NCBI GenBank assembly: GCA_037189645.1
Contig: JBBCIY010000005.1
Location: forward strand, 589,105 to 653,104
Reading direction: 5' to 3'
Length of the DNA stretch: 64,000 nucleotides
Source of the DNA: Taishania sp037189645
Lineage (GTDB): Bacteria > Bacteroidota > Bacteroidia > Flavobacteriales_D > Crocinitomicaceae
Part shown: piece after piece, positions 53,150-63,176 of the stretch
How the letters are laid out: each line of letters starts with the position of its first letter
Numbering within the stretch: the first letter of the stretch is position 1
Position numbers and translations under genes: made by a program
Notes under the pieces: generated by a model
What the model saw: the letters and a program-made list of their open reading frames with translations, nothing else
What the model was told of the DNA's origin: nothing
Database searches by the model: none

Positions 53150-54085
53150 ATGATGAAAAAGATACTCATAACAGGAGCGGCAGGTTTCATCGGGTCTCAT
53201 CTACGGGAAGCGCTGCAACCATCTTTCGACATGTCGGGAGTGGATCTGCTGCAATCCGCTGCTTCAATTAACCGGGCAACTTATTTCGGGAATGTTCACA
53301 AAGGCTCCATTCACTCCGATTTTATCGGACAGGCCGGGGACAAACCGGACATCCTGGTTCACCTGGCGGCAGAAACCGGTATTTCCGGCTCGCTGAAAAA
53401 CCCTGCTTTGTATTTTCATCAAAATGTAGAGGGAACCTTTAACGTGCTGGAACAATGCCGTAAAAACGGCGTTAACCACCTGATCTATGCGAGCAGTTCT
53501 TCGGTTTACGAACCGAATCAGTCCGTTATGTCCGAAAATTCCCCCCATGACCGGCAGCTTTCATTCTACGGGACAAGCAAGCGAATGGCTGAGCTGATGA
53601 TCGACAATTACTGCCGTCAATTCGGAATGACTGCGATCGGACTGCGTTTTTTTACCGTGTATGGCTCATGGACCCGGACGGACATGGCCGCGTATAAATT
53701 CATGAAGGCGATCACGAATGGAAACGCCATTACACTATACAACGAAGGGAACGTTTTCAGGGATTTCACACACGTAAGCGATATCGTCAGTTCCATCCGC
53801 TTACTGGCGGATAAGATCTCTTCGGAACGGCCCGGATCACACCAGATTTTCAATATCGGGAATGGTTCCCCTGTATCCGTTAAAAGGTATGCTGAGCTAA
53901 TCGCTGAAAACCTGGGGAAACCATTACACACAAGCAATTCAATTCTCCCCGCAAATGAGCTGGAATCAACTCACAGCGATACTTCAAAGCTGGAAGAATA
54001 CATCGGCTATAAACCTGTCTGCCCGATCGAACAAGGGATAAAGGAAATGACAAACTGGTTCAAAAATCATTCCTATGAAGAATAG
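53150..54085 (+). CDS. NAD-dependent sugar-nucleotide epimerase (UDP-glucuronate epimerase-like)
   Basis: A 311-residue extended SDR: TGAAGFIGSHL (8-18), HLAAETGISGSLKNP (71-85), SSSSVY (115-120), and the catalytic Y140 and K144 in FYGTSKR. The sequence resembles UDP-glucuronate/galacturonate 4-epimerases and related dehydratases. A uronic acid would be a good substrate for the AsnB-type amidotransferase upstream. ATG at 53153 is an alternative. The end overlaps the next gene by 11 bases. Confidence 0.88.
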   Translation: MMKKILITGAAGFIGSHLREALQPSFDMSGVDLLQSAASINRATYFGNVHKGSIHSDFIGQAGDKPDILVHLAAETGISGSLKNPALYFHQNVEGTFNVLEQCRKNGVNHLIYASSSSVYEPNQSVMSENSPHDRQLSFYGTSKRMAELMIDNYCRQFGMTAIGLRFFTVYGSWTRTDMAAYKFMKAITNGNAITLYNEGNVFRDFTHVSDIVSSIRLLADKISSERPGSHQIFNIGNGSPVSVKRYAELIAENLGKPLHTSNSILPANELESTHSDTSKLEEYIGYKPVCPIEQGIKEMTNWFKNHSYEE

Positions 54086-55235
54086 TTTCATTTTCGTCGT
54101 TTGTGGGGTAAGAGAGCACATTGATACACTTCATTTTTCACTGGAATACCTGAAAAAATATTCTACAAATGAAATCTGGGTGCTGACTGACTCGTCCCGC
54201 AATGAAATCCCGGTCCTGCACGACAAGGTAATGGATGTCCAAACACCTGGAGAATTCAACCACCACCAGGCGAGTATCTTCCTGAAAACGGGAATTCACC
54301 GGTATTTTCCGAAAGGAAACCGGTATTGCTACCTGGATACAGACATCATCGCATTATCCGGGGATGTTGATCATATATTCAATGAATTTGTCGCACCGAT
54401 CTCCTTTGCACCCGATCACTGTACGATGGAACAGTTTTCGGCGTATGCAGTCAATTGTGACTGCATCTCATTGTATGACCGTTATTCCAGACAAATTGAG
54501 AATAATCTGGTACACATCGACCCGTTGCGAACTTCTTCCAAGCCATCGATCATTGAAAACCGGAAAAAGCTGGTATCCTTTTACCAGGAAAACAACTCCA
54601 TTCCGCGGAAAATAGCAGTAGGCTTAAGGTTCCTTCTTTCGTTCAACCGGTTTTCCATCTCACGGGAAATTTACTTCGACAAAAAAGAGAAGACCTGGAA
54701 AGACCATACGGGCGAACCCTTCATGCACCATTTCCGGTGGGCTGCGATCAGTAAAAAAAGTGGCTTGAAATGGAATCACCTGAAAGGTTATCCCGCTCTT
54801 CCGGACGGCCGTTCACTCTGGAGCTTAAGCTGTAACCACCTGAAAGAACGGATTTCCGATAAATTCAGTATAAATGTCCGTGACAATCATTTCCAGCACT
54901 GGAACGGAGGTGTTTTTCTCTTTGACGATTCATCCCATGATTTTTTAGATACATGGCATGAATCCACTCTTGAAATCTTTAAAGATCCACAATGGAAAAC
55001 GAGGGACCAGGGAACCCTGATCAAAACCGTCTGGCAATTCGGGCTGCAGGACCACCCGACACTCAGTAAAAAATGGAACCTGATCGCCGATTACCACAAT
55101 CCTTTTTTAAGCTGGGAAGGTAAAGCTGTGAGAATCGGGGCCAGGGAAAAATACACCCCGGCGTTGCTCCATGTTTACCATCATTTCGGAGATGAGACCT
55201 GGGACTTCTGGAACAACATTCCAAAATTAAGCTGA
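54075..55235 (+). CDS. Glycosyltransferase-like protein (GT-A fold)
   Basis: A 386-residue protein without a clear named family. RYCYLDTDIIALSGDVDHIF holds a DxD motif (88-90) at the end of a strand, as in GT-A transferases of the GT8 type, and the region around HFQHWNGGVFLFDDSSHDFL resembles the second acceptor-binding part of such enzymes. The start lies inside the epimerase frame, and it is followed one base later by another similar protein; together they suggest successive sugar additions. Confidence 0.65.
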   Translation: MKNSFIFVVCGVREHIDTLHFSLEYLKKYSTNEIWVLTDSSRNEIPVLHDKVMDVQTPGEFNHHQASIFLKTGIHRYFPKGNRYCYLDTDIIALSGDVDHIFNEFVAPISFAPDHCTMEQFSAYAVNCDCISLYDRYSRQIENNLVHIDPLRTSSKPSIIENRKKLVSFYQENNSIPRKIAVGLRFLLSFNRFSISREIYFDKKEKTWKDHTGEPFMHHFRWAAISKKSGLKWNHLKGYPALPDGRSLWSLSCNHLKERISDKFSINVRDNHFQHWNGGVFLFDDSSHDFLDTWHESTLEIFKDPQWKTRDQGTLIKTVWQFGLQDHPTLSKKWNLIADYHNPFLSWEGKAVRIGAREKYTPALLHVYHHFGDETWDFWNNIPKLS

Positions 55236-55236
55236 T

Positions 55237-56136
55237 ATGAAAACAGCCGTTTGTACCATATCGACCCAAAGCCACCTGTTCAAGAGTTACGCACTTCTTG
55301 AATCGGTAAGAAAATACAGCAATGCTGATTTATTTTGCCTGGTTACTGACACGGATGAACACCCGGACATGAGTTTTATCCACCATTCCGGGACGGCAGC
55401 TCTCAATTCCGAACGGGCGGAAAAGATCAAACGAAAGTACAGCAATAATCCCGATAAGCTCCGGTGGGCATTAAAGCCCGTTTACCTGAAACACCTGCTG
55501 GAAAATGGGTATGACAAGGTCATCTACGCCGACAATGACATTTTCTTTTACTCCTCCCCTGATCTCCTGTTTGAAAAACTGGAAACGTCAGCATTCCTGC
55601 TCACCCCCCATTTTTACAAAGCCTTTCCACAGAAAGAACAAAACTGGCTGGAGGCAAACTTTCGGGTAGGGTTGTACAATGCAGGGTTTATCGGTGCGGG
55701 CAAGGATTCGGTGAAACTATTGGACTGGTGGGCAGACTGCTGCATCTACAACATCAGGAAAGCATACTGGAGAGGGTTGTTCGACGATCAAAAATACCTG
55801 GACCTTATTCCCGTCATGTTTGACAAGGTTGAAATCATAAAGCACCGAGGATGTAATTTTGCGGGCTGGAACTGTGATGAAGCAACATTAGAAATAAAAG
55901 CAGAGCAGTTGTACATCAATAAAGACCCATTGGTATTTATTCATTTTGCGCAATTATCCCTGGAGCGTTTTTCTGATCCCGCATCCCCCGTTTATCCTTT
56001 CTTCAAAGAATACGAAACGGCATTGAAGCACCACAATCCTTCTTATGGATTCTCCGGTAAAAAACTAACATTCTCATCCTTTTCCACTTACTTTTATTAC
56101 CTTCGGTGGAAATTATCACGACTATTTGAATACTAA
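55237..56136 (+). CDS. GT8-like glycosyltransferase
   Basis: A 299-residue protein resembling glycogenin/GT8-type transferases. CTISTQSHLFKSYALLESVR starts the fold, VIYADNDIFFYSS gives a DxD motif at 99-101, and YNAGFIGAGKDSVKLLDWW is the conserved acceptor region. A later FDDQKYLDLIPVMF segment carries further acidic residues. It starts 1 base after the previous gene and ends 5 bases before the GDP-mannose epimerase-like gene. Donor and acceptor are unknown. Confidence 0.72.
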   Translation: MKTAVCTISTQSHLFKSYALLESVRKYSNADLFCLVTDTDEHPDMSFIHHSGTAALNSERAEKIKRKYSNNPDKLRWALKPVYLKHLLENGYDKVIYADNDIFFYSSPDLLFEKLETSAFLLTPHFYKAFPQKEQNWLEANFRVGLYNAGFIGAGKDSVKLLDWWADCCIYNIRKAYWRGLFDDQKYLDLIPVMFDKVEIIKHRGCNFAGWNCDEATLEIKAEQLYINKDPLVFIHFAQLSLERFSDPASPVYPFFKEYETALKHHNPSYGFSGKKLTFSSFSTYFYYLRWKLSRLFEY

Positions 56137-56141
56137 CTCAC

Positions 56142-57119
56142 ATGGAAAATAAAAAGCGGGCGATTGTTCTGGGAGCTGGTGGCTTTATCGGAAGTCATTT
56201 GGTAAAACGCTTGAAACAGGAAGGTTTCTTTGTTAAAGGTGTGGACATCAAATACCCTGAATTTTCATTATCCGGAGCTGATGAATTCGTTATAGGAGAC
56301 CTCCGGGATATTCAGTTTGCAGCGTCTGTCATTGATGAGAATAGTGACGAATTATACCAGCTCGCCGGGGATGTGGGAGGAGCCGGGTACATATTTACCG
56401 GGTTGAACGATGCGAATGTCATGCACAATTCTGCCCAGATCAACCTGAATGTGGCGAAAATTGCTTCTCAGAAGAACATAAAAGCAGTGTTTTTCTCGTC
56501 TTCCGCCTGCATTTATCCTGCGGAAAATCAAACCGACCCGAATTCCCCCAATTGTGAAGAAAGCTCCGCATACCCGGCAAACCCGGACAGCGAATATGGA
56601 TGGGAAAAGCTGATGAGCGAACGGCTTTACCTCTCCTACAAGCGGAATTTCGGTTTAAATGTAAAAATTGCCCGTTTTCACAATATCTACGGTCCGGAAT
56701 CAACCTGGAAAGGCGGTAAAGAAAAAGCGCCTGCCGCTATCTGCAGGAAAGTCGCGGAAGCCGGGGATGGTCAACCTGTCGAAATATGGGGAGACGGAAT
56801 GCAGACGCGGTCATTCCTATACATCGATGACTGCCTCGACGCTACGATAAAATTGATGCGCTCCGGTCTTACAGGTCCGTACAACATTGGTTCAGAGGAA
56901 ATGATCTCCATGCTGGATTTTACAAAACTGGCGCTTAAAATCAGTTCGAAAAGCAACGAAATAAAAACCATTGAGGGACCGGTCGGCGTGCGGGGGCGTT
57001 GTTCCCACAACAGGTTGATCGAAAACGACCTGAAATGGACTCCGGCATACACACTGGAAGAAGGAGTAACACAGCTATACAAGTGGATCAAACAACAGGT
57101 TGAACATTCATCTTTATAA
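56142..57119 (+). CDS. GDP-mannose 3,5-epimerase-like sugar-nucleotide epimerase
   Basis: A 325-residue extended SDR with GAGGFIGSHL (11-20) and catalytic Y152 and K156 (EYGWEKLMSE). The strings ELYQLAGDVGGAGYIF, HNIYGPESTWKGGKEK and APAAICRKVAE closely follow plant-type GDP-mannose 3,5-epimerase, which converts GDP-mannose to GDP-L-galactose and GDP-L-gulose. A bacterial homologue in a polysaccharide locus would supply such an L-sugar; close relatives with other substrates exist, so the exact reaction is inferred. Confidence 0.82.
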   Translation: MENKKRAIVLGAGGFIGSHLVKRLKQEGFFVKGVDIKYPEFSLSGADEFVIGDLRDIQFAASVIDENSDELYQLAGDVGGAGYIFTGLNDANVMHNSAQINLNVAKIASQKNIKAVFFSSSACIYPAENQTDPNSPNCEESSAYPANPDSEYGWEKLMSERLYLSYKRNFGLNVKIARFHNIYGPESTWKGGKEKAPAAICRKVAEAGDGQPVEIWGDGMQTRSFLYIDDCLDATIKLMRSGLTGPYNIGSEEMISMLDFTKLALKISSKSNEIKTIEGPVGVRGRCSHNRLIENDLKWTPAYTLEEGVTQLYKWIKQQVEHSSL

Positions 57120-57127
57120 GCAGCAGT

Positions 57128-59698
57128 ATGAAAGCAACACCTAAAAAAAATAAAAAAATCCAGCCGGCTGCTCAACCGTCGGCCATAACGGAACAAAAAA
57201 ATTCCTTAAAAAGATATTATTACCTGTTTGGCCTGATCGCCTTCTTACTGTTCGCCAATACCCTCGGGCACGGTTACAATATGGATGATGGAATGGTGAC
57301 CAGCAACCACAGATTAACTTCAAAAGGACTGAGCGCAATCAGTGAGATCTTCACTTCTCCGTATTACAGTGATGCGATGGGATATGCTTACGGATACCGT
57401 CCGATCGTACACCTTTCCTTTGCGCTGGAGCACGAATTATTCGGGCAAAAACCGGGAGCGGGGCATTTTATAAATGTTATTTTGTTTGCGCTGTCTGTTG
57501 TCCTGTTCTTTAAGCTACTGGTGAAATGGGCCGGCGAAAAAAACATCCTGTTTGCAGGAATAGCCACGTTGCTCTTTGCCATCCATCCCATCCATACGGA
57601 GGTTGTAGCAAGTTTAAAAAACAGGGATGAGATATTGGCTTTTCTTTTTTCAATATGGGCGGGCCTGTCTGCTTACAAGTATGTTACCAAAGGAAAATGG
57701 ACCTCAATCGTTTCTATATTCCTGCTTTTTTCACTTGCCATGCTTTCCAAAAAAAGCGTTTACCCGATGGCTTTTATTTTACCTGCGGCATTCCTTCTTA
57801 ACAGGGAAATCACCATTAAGCAATTACTGGTATTAGCTCTACCTTTCGCAATTCCGGCTGCGGTAATCGGCTCGGAGTTACAGCCCGGCCGCATGTTGTC
57901 GATGGCTATTATTCCACTGGTATCACTGGCTACGCTCTATTTCATAAAAAAGGAATTGCTGGTTAAACAGCTGGGTGTAAAAGAGATCTGCTCCCACTGG
58001 CTGGTTCCTGCTTTGCTGATCGTGCTGGTGTGTGCAGGTTCCCTGTTCGTATCTGCCTGGCTGACCTTGTTGCTGGTACCATTAGCCGCATGGTTGCTAT
58101 GGCTGAATACAAAAGCCGGTATTGCGGTTATGCTTTTGTCCATTACATTCATTAATGAAACTATTTACAGGGACATGGTCTTTAGTCTATTAATTGCCGT
58201 TATCGCAATCGGCTACCTGATTCATGTGTACTTAACAACCAAAAAAATACCACTTGTCTGGCTAATCGTTGGTCTCCTGTCAGTTGCCTATTTTCTGTAC
58301 TACCACCACAATCCTGGTGATTTTGCGGTTCTCTCCAGCTTTGCGGTTCTCTTCTGGTTAGCTCATACATATACACTGGCGGCGTTGCTTCTTCCAGTAG
58401 CAGCCATTACAGTAGGCATAGTACTGAACGGAAAGCTCAACTTTTATTCGCTTACGGTATTAGTGACAGGATTGTTTTTATTTTTATCCAAAAGAACCAG
58501 CAACACCAGTCTGCTCCGGTACAGTCTCCCTGTAGGATTGGCCCTGGCTTTCCTGTTTGCAGGCGGAAATCTGTTTGTAAAGAACACTGTACAAACCGCA
58601 GCCACTCATCAAAGCATCAGTACCACCGCCAGCAATACTAGTTCGTTCCTCAAAGAAGGACGGCAATTGCTCTATGCTGAAAACACGTTGGTAGCTCCGC
58701 ATTCTCAGGAGGAGAAAGCTGCCACCGGTTTCCTGGCATTAGGAGAATACTTACGGTTACATGTTTTCCCGAAAGAATTATCCTTCTATTACGGATATGC
58801 AACAATGAAGACTGTTCGTCTCAATCATCCGGTGGTAATCGTGTCCATTATTGTCCATTTATTGTTGCTCATTATTGCTGTCTGGCAGATAAAGAAGCGG
58901 CCGCTTATTACGATCGGCGTGATGTGGTACCTGCTTAGTATCCTGTTGTTCAGCAACTGGATAGAATTAGTGGCCGGTATGGTAGGCGAACGACTGGCAT
59001 TTACAGCCTCTGCCGGGTTCTGCATTTTAATTCCTTCCCTGCTCTATTGGCTAAAACCGGACTTCAATCTCCGTAAACCGGGAATAGCCGGTGCCGTTCT
59101 GGGAATCATACTGGTCCTGTTTGCCGGGAGGACCTTCATCAGGAACGCCGACTGGAAAGATACGATGACATTGATGAAACACGACATAAAACACCTGGAA
59201 AACTCTGCGCAGGCAAATAATATGTATGCGATGACCCTGATGTCCGAATCCATAAAAGATCCCCGTTTATCTGCCCCGCAAAGACTGGAAATGCAACGCA
59301 CCGCAATCAGTCATTTTGACAAAGCGACGGAAATATGGCCGGGCTTCTTTAACGCATACATTGACAAAGGAAGAGCAACAATGATCACCAAAGACTATGA
59401 ACAAGGGATACAAGCCCTGAAGAAAGCCGTTGCCATCGACCCGCAAAATACACTTCCTTACTATGTCCTGCTGGAAATAACGGAGCTGAAAGGCGATTAT
59501 AAAGCGTACCTGGCTAGCGCCGAACAGCTTTTTAATAAGGAACCGAATGATTATGCATACGGAGTAATGGCCAGGGGGTATTTTCTGATGCAGGAATACG
59601 TGAAAAGCAGGGAAATTTTATTGGATGGGTTAAAAAAATACCCCGACAGCGGTATTCTACTGAATAATTTAAATATTGTCAATCAAAAATTGAAATAA
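57128..59698 (+). CDS. GT-C-type membrane glycosyltransferase with TPR repeats (TMTC-like)
   Basis: An 856-residue membrane protein. After a basic N-terminus, residues about 30-645 hold a dozen or more hydrophobic helices. The first loop has NMDDGMVTSNHRLTSKGL with an acidic pair (D54-D55 region) and GYRPIVHLSFALEHELFG, the pattern of O-mannosyltransferase/TMTC proteins that use polyprenyl-phosphate sugars. Residues about 690-856 are tetratricopeptide repeats (AISHFDKATEIWPGF, GIQALKKAVAIDPQN). It closes the locus and may transfer a sugar to a protein or glycan outside the inner membrane. Protein O-glycosylation is known in Bacteroidota, but the target here is unknown. Confidence 0.78.
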   Translation: MKATPKKNKKIQPAAQPSAITEQKNSLKRYYYLFGLIAFLLFANTLGHGYNMDDGMVTSNHRLTSKGLSAISEIFTSPYYSDAMGYAYGYRPIVHLSFALEHELFGQKPGAGHFINVILFALSVVLFFKLLVKWAGEKNILFAGIATLLFAIHPIHTEVVASLKNRDEILAFLFSIWAGLSAYKYVTKGKWTSIVSIFLLFSLAMLSKKSVYPMAFILPAAFLLNREITIKQLLVLALPFAIPAAVIGSELQPGRMLSMAIIPLVSLATLYFIKKELLVKQLGVKEICSHWLVPALLIVLVCAGSLFVSAWLTLLLVPLAAWLLWLNTKAGIAVMLLSITFINETIYRDMVFSLLIAVIAIGYLIHVYLTTKKIPLVWLIVGLLSVAYFLYYHHNPGDFAVLSSFAVLFWLAHTYTLAALLLPVAAITVGIVLNGKLNFYSLTVLVTGLFLFLSKRTSNTSLLRYSLPVGLALAFLFAGGNLFVKNTVQTAATHQSISTTASNTSSFLKEGRQLLYAENTLVAPHSQEEKAATGFLALGEYLRLHVFPKELSFYYGYATMKTVRLNHPVVIVSIIVHLLLLIIAVWQIKKRPLITIGVMWYLLSILLFSNWIELVAGMVGERLAFTASAGFCILIPSLLYWLKPDFNLRKPGIAGAVLGIILVLFAGRTFIRNADWKDTMTLMKHDIKHLENSAQANNMYAMTLMSESIKDPRLSAPQRLEMQRTAISHFDKATEIWPGFFNAYIDKGRATMITKDYEQGIQALKKAVAIDPQNTLPYYVLLEITELKGDYKAYLASAEQLFNKEPNDYAYGVMARGYFLMQEYVKSREILLDGLKKYPDSGILLNNLNIVNQKLK

Positions 59699-59919
59699 CT
59701 TTATTCCTTAACATAGTGTACATATCCAAAACACGGGAAAAGTGCTGCTCCTGTCCGTTTAAAAAAAATCATTCGTGAATCTTTTAACAAATAGATTGTT
59801 GTTTCATTTTTTTAACTAATATTGTACGTCATTTATTATCTATTACTTAATTCACTGTTAACAATAGAAGGATATGTGATGTAGTTTTAGTTGGATCAAC
59901 TCATCTTAATTGGCTGTGG

Positions 59920-59931
59920 CATCGTACGATG
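59920..59931. repeat. 12-base palindrome upstream of the large T9SS gene
   Basis: CATCGTACGATG is a perfect palindrome 42 bases before the ATG, in a 274-base AT-rich gap that otherwise contains no gene or clear promoter box. It could be an operator. Confidence 0.4.
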
Positions 59932-59972
59932 AGATCGATCCGTTGTGCTGATATACTAACTATTATCAAACT

Positions 59973-62900
59973 ATGAAAAATAAAATTTTACTGTATTCAC
60001 TGTTATTTGTATTCACTACACTAAAAATCAGTTTTCTTTCCGGGCAGCAAATTGCGCAGCAATCAGGCAGAACAATCAGTCATGCTGATGAACCTGAATA
60101 CTTGTGGAAAAATGAAGCGTTCGGTGCATATCCGAAAGGAAGTGAACTGGTTGAAAAACGGAACGCAAATACCAAGCATTTCCAAAACCCTGACGGAACG
60201 GTTACAGCTCATGTGGCAACCGGAGACATCCATTATATGGAAAACGGTGAATGGAAAACGATTTTTCATACGATTGTATCTTCCTCAACAGGATTTGAAA
60301 ACACAACAAATACTTTTAAAACATATTATCCTGCCACTTCCGGAGGACAGATCAAAACGATCCTGTCAAATGGAAAAACAGTAAAGGATATGATCGGGAT
60401 GCGGATGTATTACGAAGTAAACGGACAAGCCCTTCAAGTACAGCACATCCAGGAAAAACAAGGTAATATCCATTTCAATGAACTGACCTACCAGGGAGCT
60501 TATGGAAATGGCATTGATCTGCGCCTGACACAAAATACCACACAACGAAAAATGGATTATATCATCCAGAATTCATCTGTCTTAGCAAACATCCCTTCCG
60601 GAGCACAGTTTTTAATCTTTGAGGAAAAAGCAGAACTGCCAAATGGATGGACTGCCCAACTGATCAACAATGAAATACTCTTGACAGATGAGTCCGGGAA
60701 TATCCAGGCAAGATATAATAAACCTGTATTTTCAGACACTCCTGAACACCTGCACGAACATGACAGCGACCATGACCACCACCATCACCAGCATATAGAG
60801 CGGGAAATTGTTGGTCAGTATGAAATCAGCCAAACCGGGAGAATCATCACGATCAAAACAAAAGTGCCACTTACCTGGCTGACAAGCAGCGAACGTAATT
60901 TTCCCGTAATAATAGACCCGACTTTTGACGCAACAATTCCTAACACTGCCAACTGGACAGGGTCCATTCGATCAAACAATTATGCCGGGGCTTTTAACAG
61001 TTTAAACAGCAATGATTTCATCAGGCTGGGCAGAACAGGGACAGGAAATGATTTTCCCGCTTATCACGGATGGGCTAAATTTGATGTCTCAGGCGTACCC
61101 AATACGTGTATCACTTCAGCCATATTGCATTACTATATATACTCGAACGCAACGACAGGATCTACATGCAGTGTCTATGGAAATGTCCGTCACATGGCTA
61201 ACGACCCTTCCGCAGTCACAGATGCCAACCGGCTCACCGATATCCGTGACGGTGACATTTATTCAAATCATGAGTTTGCTATCATGGGAACAGCAAACAA
61301 CGTCTGGAGATCCGTGGGAATAAACAATTATATCAATCATTTAATCACTGCTGTACCGACAGGAATCTTCTCAGTCGGTATGCATATCTTCAGCGGGAGA
61401 AATGAACACCTGGATTGTTACCTGGATATCAGAGGCAGGAGCAATGCGAACAAACCTTATTTAAGAATAACGTATACCGCTCCTCCACCCGATCCGGGGT
61501 TCGGCAACTTTATGTGGAACGTAGCGGGCTATAATGGCAGCAACATTGATCTGACCGGCATCAATTACTATGGTTACTATACGCAGAATACCGGAAGCAC
61601 TACAGACTTCGGATTCAATACACAGGATGTAACGAATTCAGGATGGAACAATGCGTTGAGCCCTTCTTCTTCAGCTACCTGGAATGGATGTACGCTTCCT
61701 AACGATCATTTCACATTTGTTCATAAGCGCCGCGGATTCCCTTGTGGAACATACCAGCTAACGCTGAACAATTGGGACGATGCTACACGTGTGTATATAA
61801 ATGGTAACCCGGCTCCTGTCTGGAGCTGCGCCGATTGGAGCGGTGCAGGAACGTGTACGGGAACGATCGGTGTATATGGATTAGATGCCAATTCTACAGT
61901 TGAAGTAAGGACTGCTGAAGGAACAGGAGGAGCAAATGCAAGCCTGAGCATCACCCCGGTGGTTTCCACGCTGGCATTATCCGGAAATAGCAGAACCTGT
62001 CCTGTTTCCGGGAATCAATGGACACACTTCTATACGAACCCTGACGGACGCTACCTGGCTTCTGTACGTGGAACAACAGCAGCATCCAATTTAGGAAACG
62101 TTACCGTCACCGCATACGACGATGTAAACCCGCTGAATGTTCCTGCATGTGACGACCCGGGATACATAACTTCAGTCATGGAACGCCATTGGGTCATTAC
62201 ACCTACCCTTGACGGTGCCGCAGAAGTGCGATTGCCGTACTATGGAGAGGAATTGAACCAGCTTACTTCAGTTGCAAATGCGAACAGTAATCCTGACGAC
62301 AATGTTGCGGGACAGGCAAGTGTGCGACTGAGCAAATACTCAGGGGGGGCATTCCCGGCATCTGTCAACGTAAACAATAATGCCCTGGATAACTGCCCTG
62401 CTTCAGGCGGAACAGGAAACACAACCATTCATAACAATTCCGGTGTGGGAACCGTTACCGGAGTTACCGTACCAGGAGGCGAAATATCCGTATTGTACTC
62501 GCAATATACGATTGCCGGATTCTCAGAATTCTGGCTGCACGGAAGTATCATCACAAGCCCTCTTTCCGTTAACCTGGAAAGCTTCAATGCGCATTGTGAA
62601 GACAACCACGTACGCATAAAGTGGACAACGGCATCTGAACAAAATTCTGATTATTTTGTCCTCGAACGCAGCAGGGACGGGTACACCTGGACAGCAGTAA
62701 CGACTGCAGACGGTGCAGGAACAACCAATTCACCGAACAACTATGCTGTAACTGACATCGCAAACGGAGAGGTGTATTACCGTCTGAAACAATTTGACTT
62801 TGACGGAACGCAGGAAACTTTCGGGCCGATCCATGTTCATTGCGGAAATGCAGGAAACGCATCGCTGACGGTTTATCCGAATCCGAACAATGGTACGTTT

Positions 62901-63116
62901 ACAGTTGCTGTAAATACAGACGAAGCGCTCGGTGAATCAACCATATTTGTACACGATATGAATGGTAAAATCGTTGCTGTCAGAGACCTGAACATCCTGT
63001 CGGGAACGAATACAGTGCACTTTGAAAACAGTGACCTGATGAAAGGCACTTATATCGTTTCAATAAAAGAACGAGAAAATAAGATCCTGGTACCGGTAAA
63101 GCTGATTATTCAGTAA
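59973..63116 (+). CDS. Large secreted T9SS cargo protein with histidine-rich loop
   Basis: A 1,047-residue exported protein: signal peptide (LLFVFTTLKISFLSG), an N-terminal ~250-residue beta-rich region, a histidine/aspartate-rich loop (about 257-277, ten or more His), and a DNRLRE-like domain (about 310-510; SIRSNNYAGAFNSLNSNDF, HGWAKFDVSGVP). Further Ig-like regions follow, then a WTTASEQNSDYFVLERSRDG module and a T9SS type A tail from VYPNPNNGTFTVAV. It is probably a surface-displayed or released adhesin or scaffold; no catalytic site is recognised. The His-rich loop may bind metal. A strong terminator follows. Confidence 0.85.
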   Translation: MKNKILLYSLLFVFTTLKISFLSGQQIAQQSGRTISHADEPEYLWKNEAFGAYPKGSELVEKRNANTKHFQNPDGTVTAHVATGDIHYMENGEWKTIFHTIVSSSTGFENTTNTFKTYYPATSGGQIKTILSNGKTVKDMIGMRMYYEVNGQALQVQHIQEKQGNIHFNELTYQGAYGNGIDLRLTQNTTQRKMDYIIQNSSVLANIPSGAQFLIFEEKAELPNGWTAQLINNEILLTDESGNIQARYNKPVFSDTPEHLHEHDSDHDHHHHQHIEREIVGQYEISQTGRIITIKTKVPLTWLTSSERNFPVIIDPTFDATIPNTANWTGSIRSNNYAGAFNSLNSNDFIRLGRTGTGNDFPAYHGWAKFDVSGVPNTCITSAILHYYIYSNATTGSTCSVYGNVRHMANDPSAVTDANRLTDIRDGDIYSNHEFAIMGTANNVWRSVGINNYINHLITAVPTGIFSVGMHIFSGRNEHLDCYLDIRGRSNANKPYLRITYTAPPPDPGFGNFMWNVAGYNGSNIDLTGINYYGYYTQNTGSTTDFGFNTQDVTNSGWNNALSPSSSATWNGCTLPNDHFTFVHKRRGFPCGTYQLTLNNWDDATRVYINGNPAPVWSCADWSGAGTCTGTIGVYGLDANSTVEVRTAEGTGGANASLSITPVVSTLALSGNSRTCPVSGNQWTHFYTNPDGRYLASVRGTTAASNLGNVTVTAYDDVNPLNVPACDDPGYITSVMERHWVITPTLDGAAEVRLPYYGEELNQLTSVANANSNPDDNVAGQASVRLSKYSGGAFPASVNVNNNALDNCPASGGTGNTTIHNNSGVGTVTGVTVPGGEISVLYSQYTIAGFSEFWLHGSIITSPLSVNLESFNAHCEDNHVRIKWTTASEQNSDYFVLERSRDGYTWTAVTTADGAGTTNSPNNYAVTDIANGEVYYRLKQFDFDGTQETFGPIHVHCGNAGNASLTVYPNPNNGTFTVAVNTDEALGESTIFVHDMNGKIVAVRDLNILSGTNTVHFENSDLMKGTYIVSIKERENKILVPVKLIIQ

Positions 63117-63133
63117 TTTCCAAATGATATACA

Positions 63134-63172
63134 AGGCAAGGGCAGTTTCTCCAACTGCCCTTGCCTGTTTTT
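63134..63172 (+). terminator. Terminator of the large T9SS gene
   Basis: A 14-base-pair stem (AGGCAAGGGCAGTT / AACTGCCCTTGCCT) with a 5-base loop, followed by G and five T residues. Confidence 0.88.
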
Positions 63173-63176
63173 AAAC

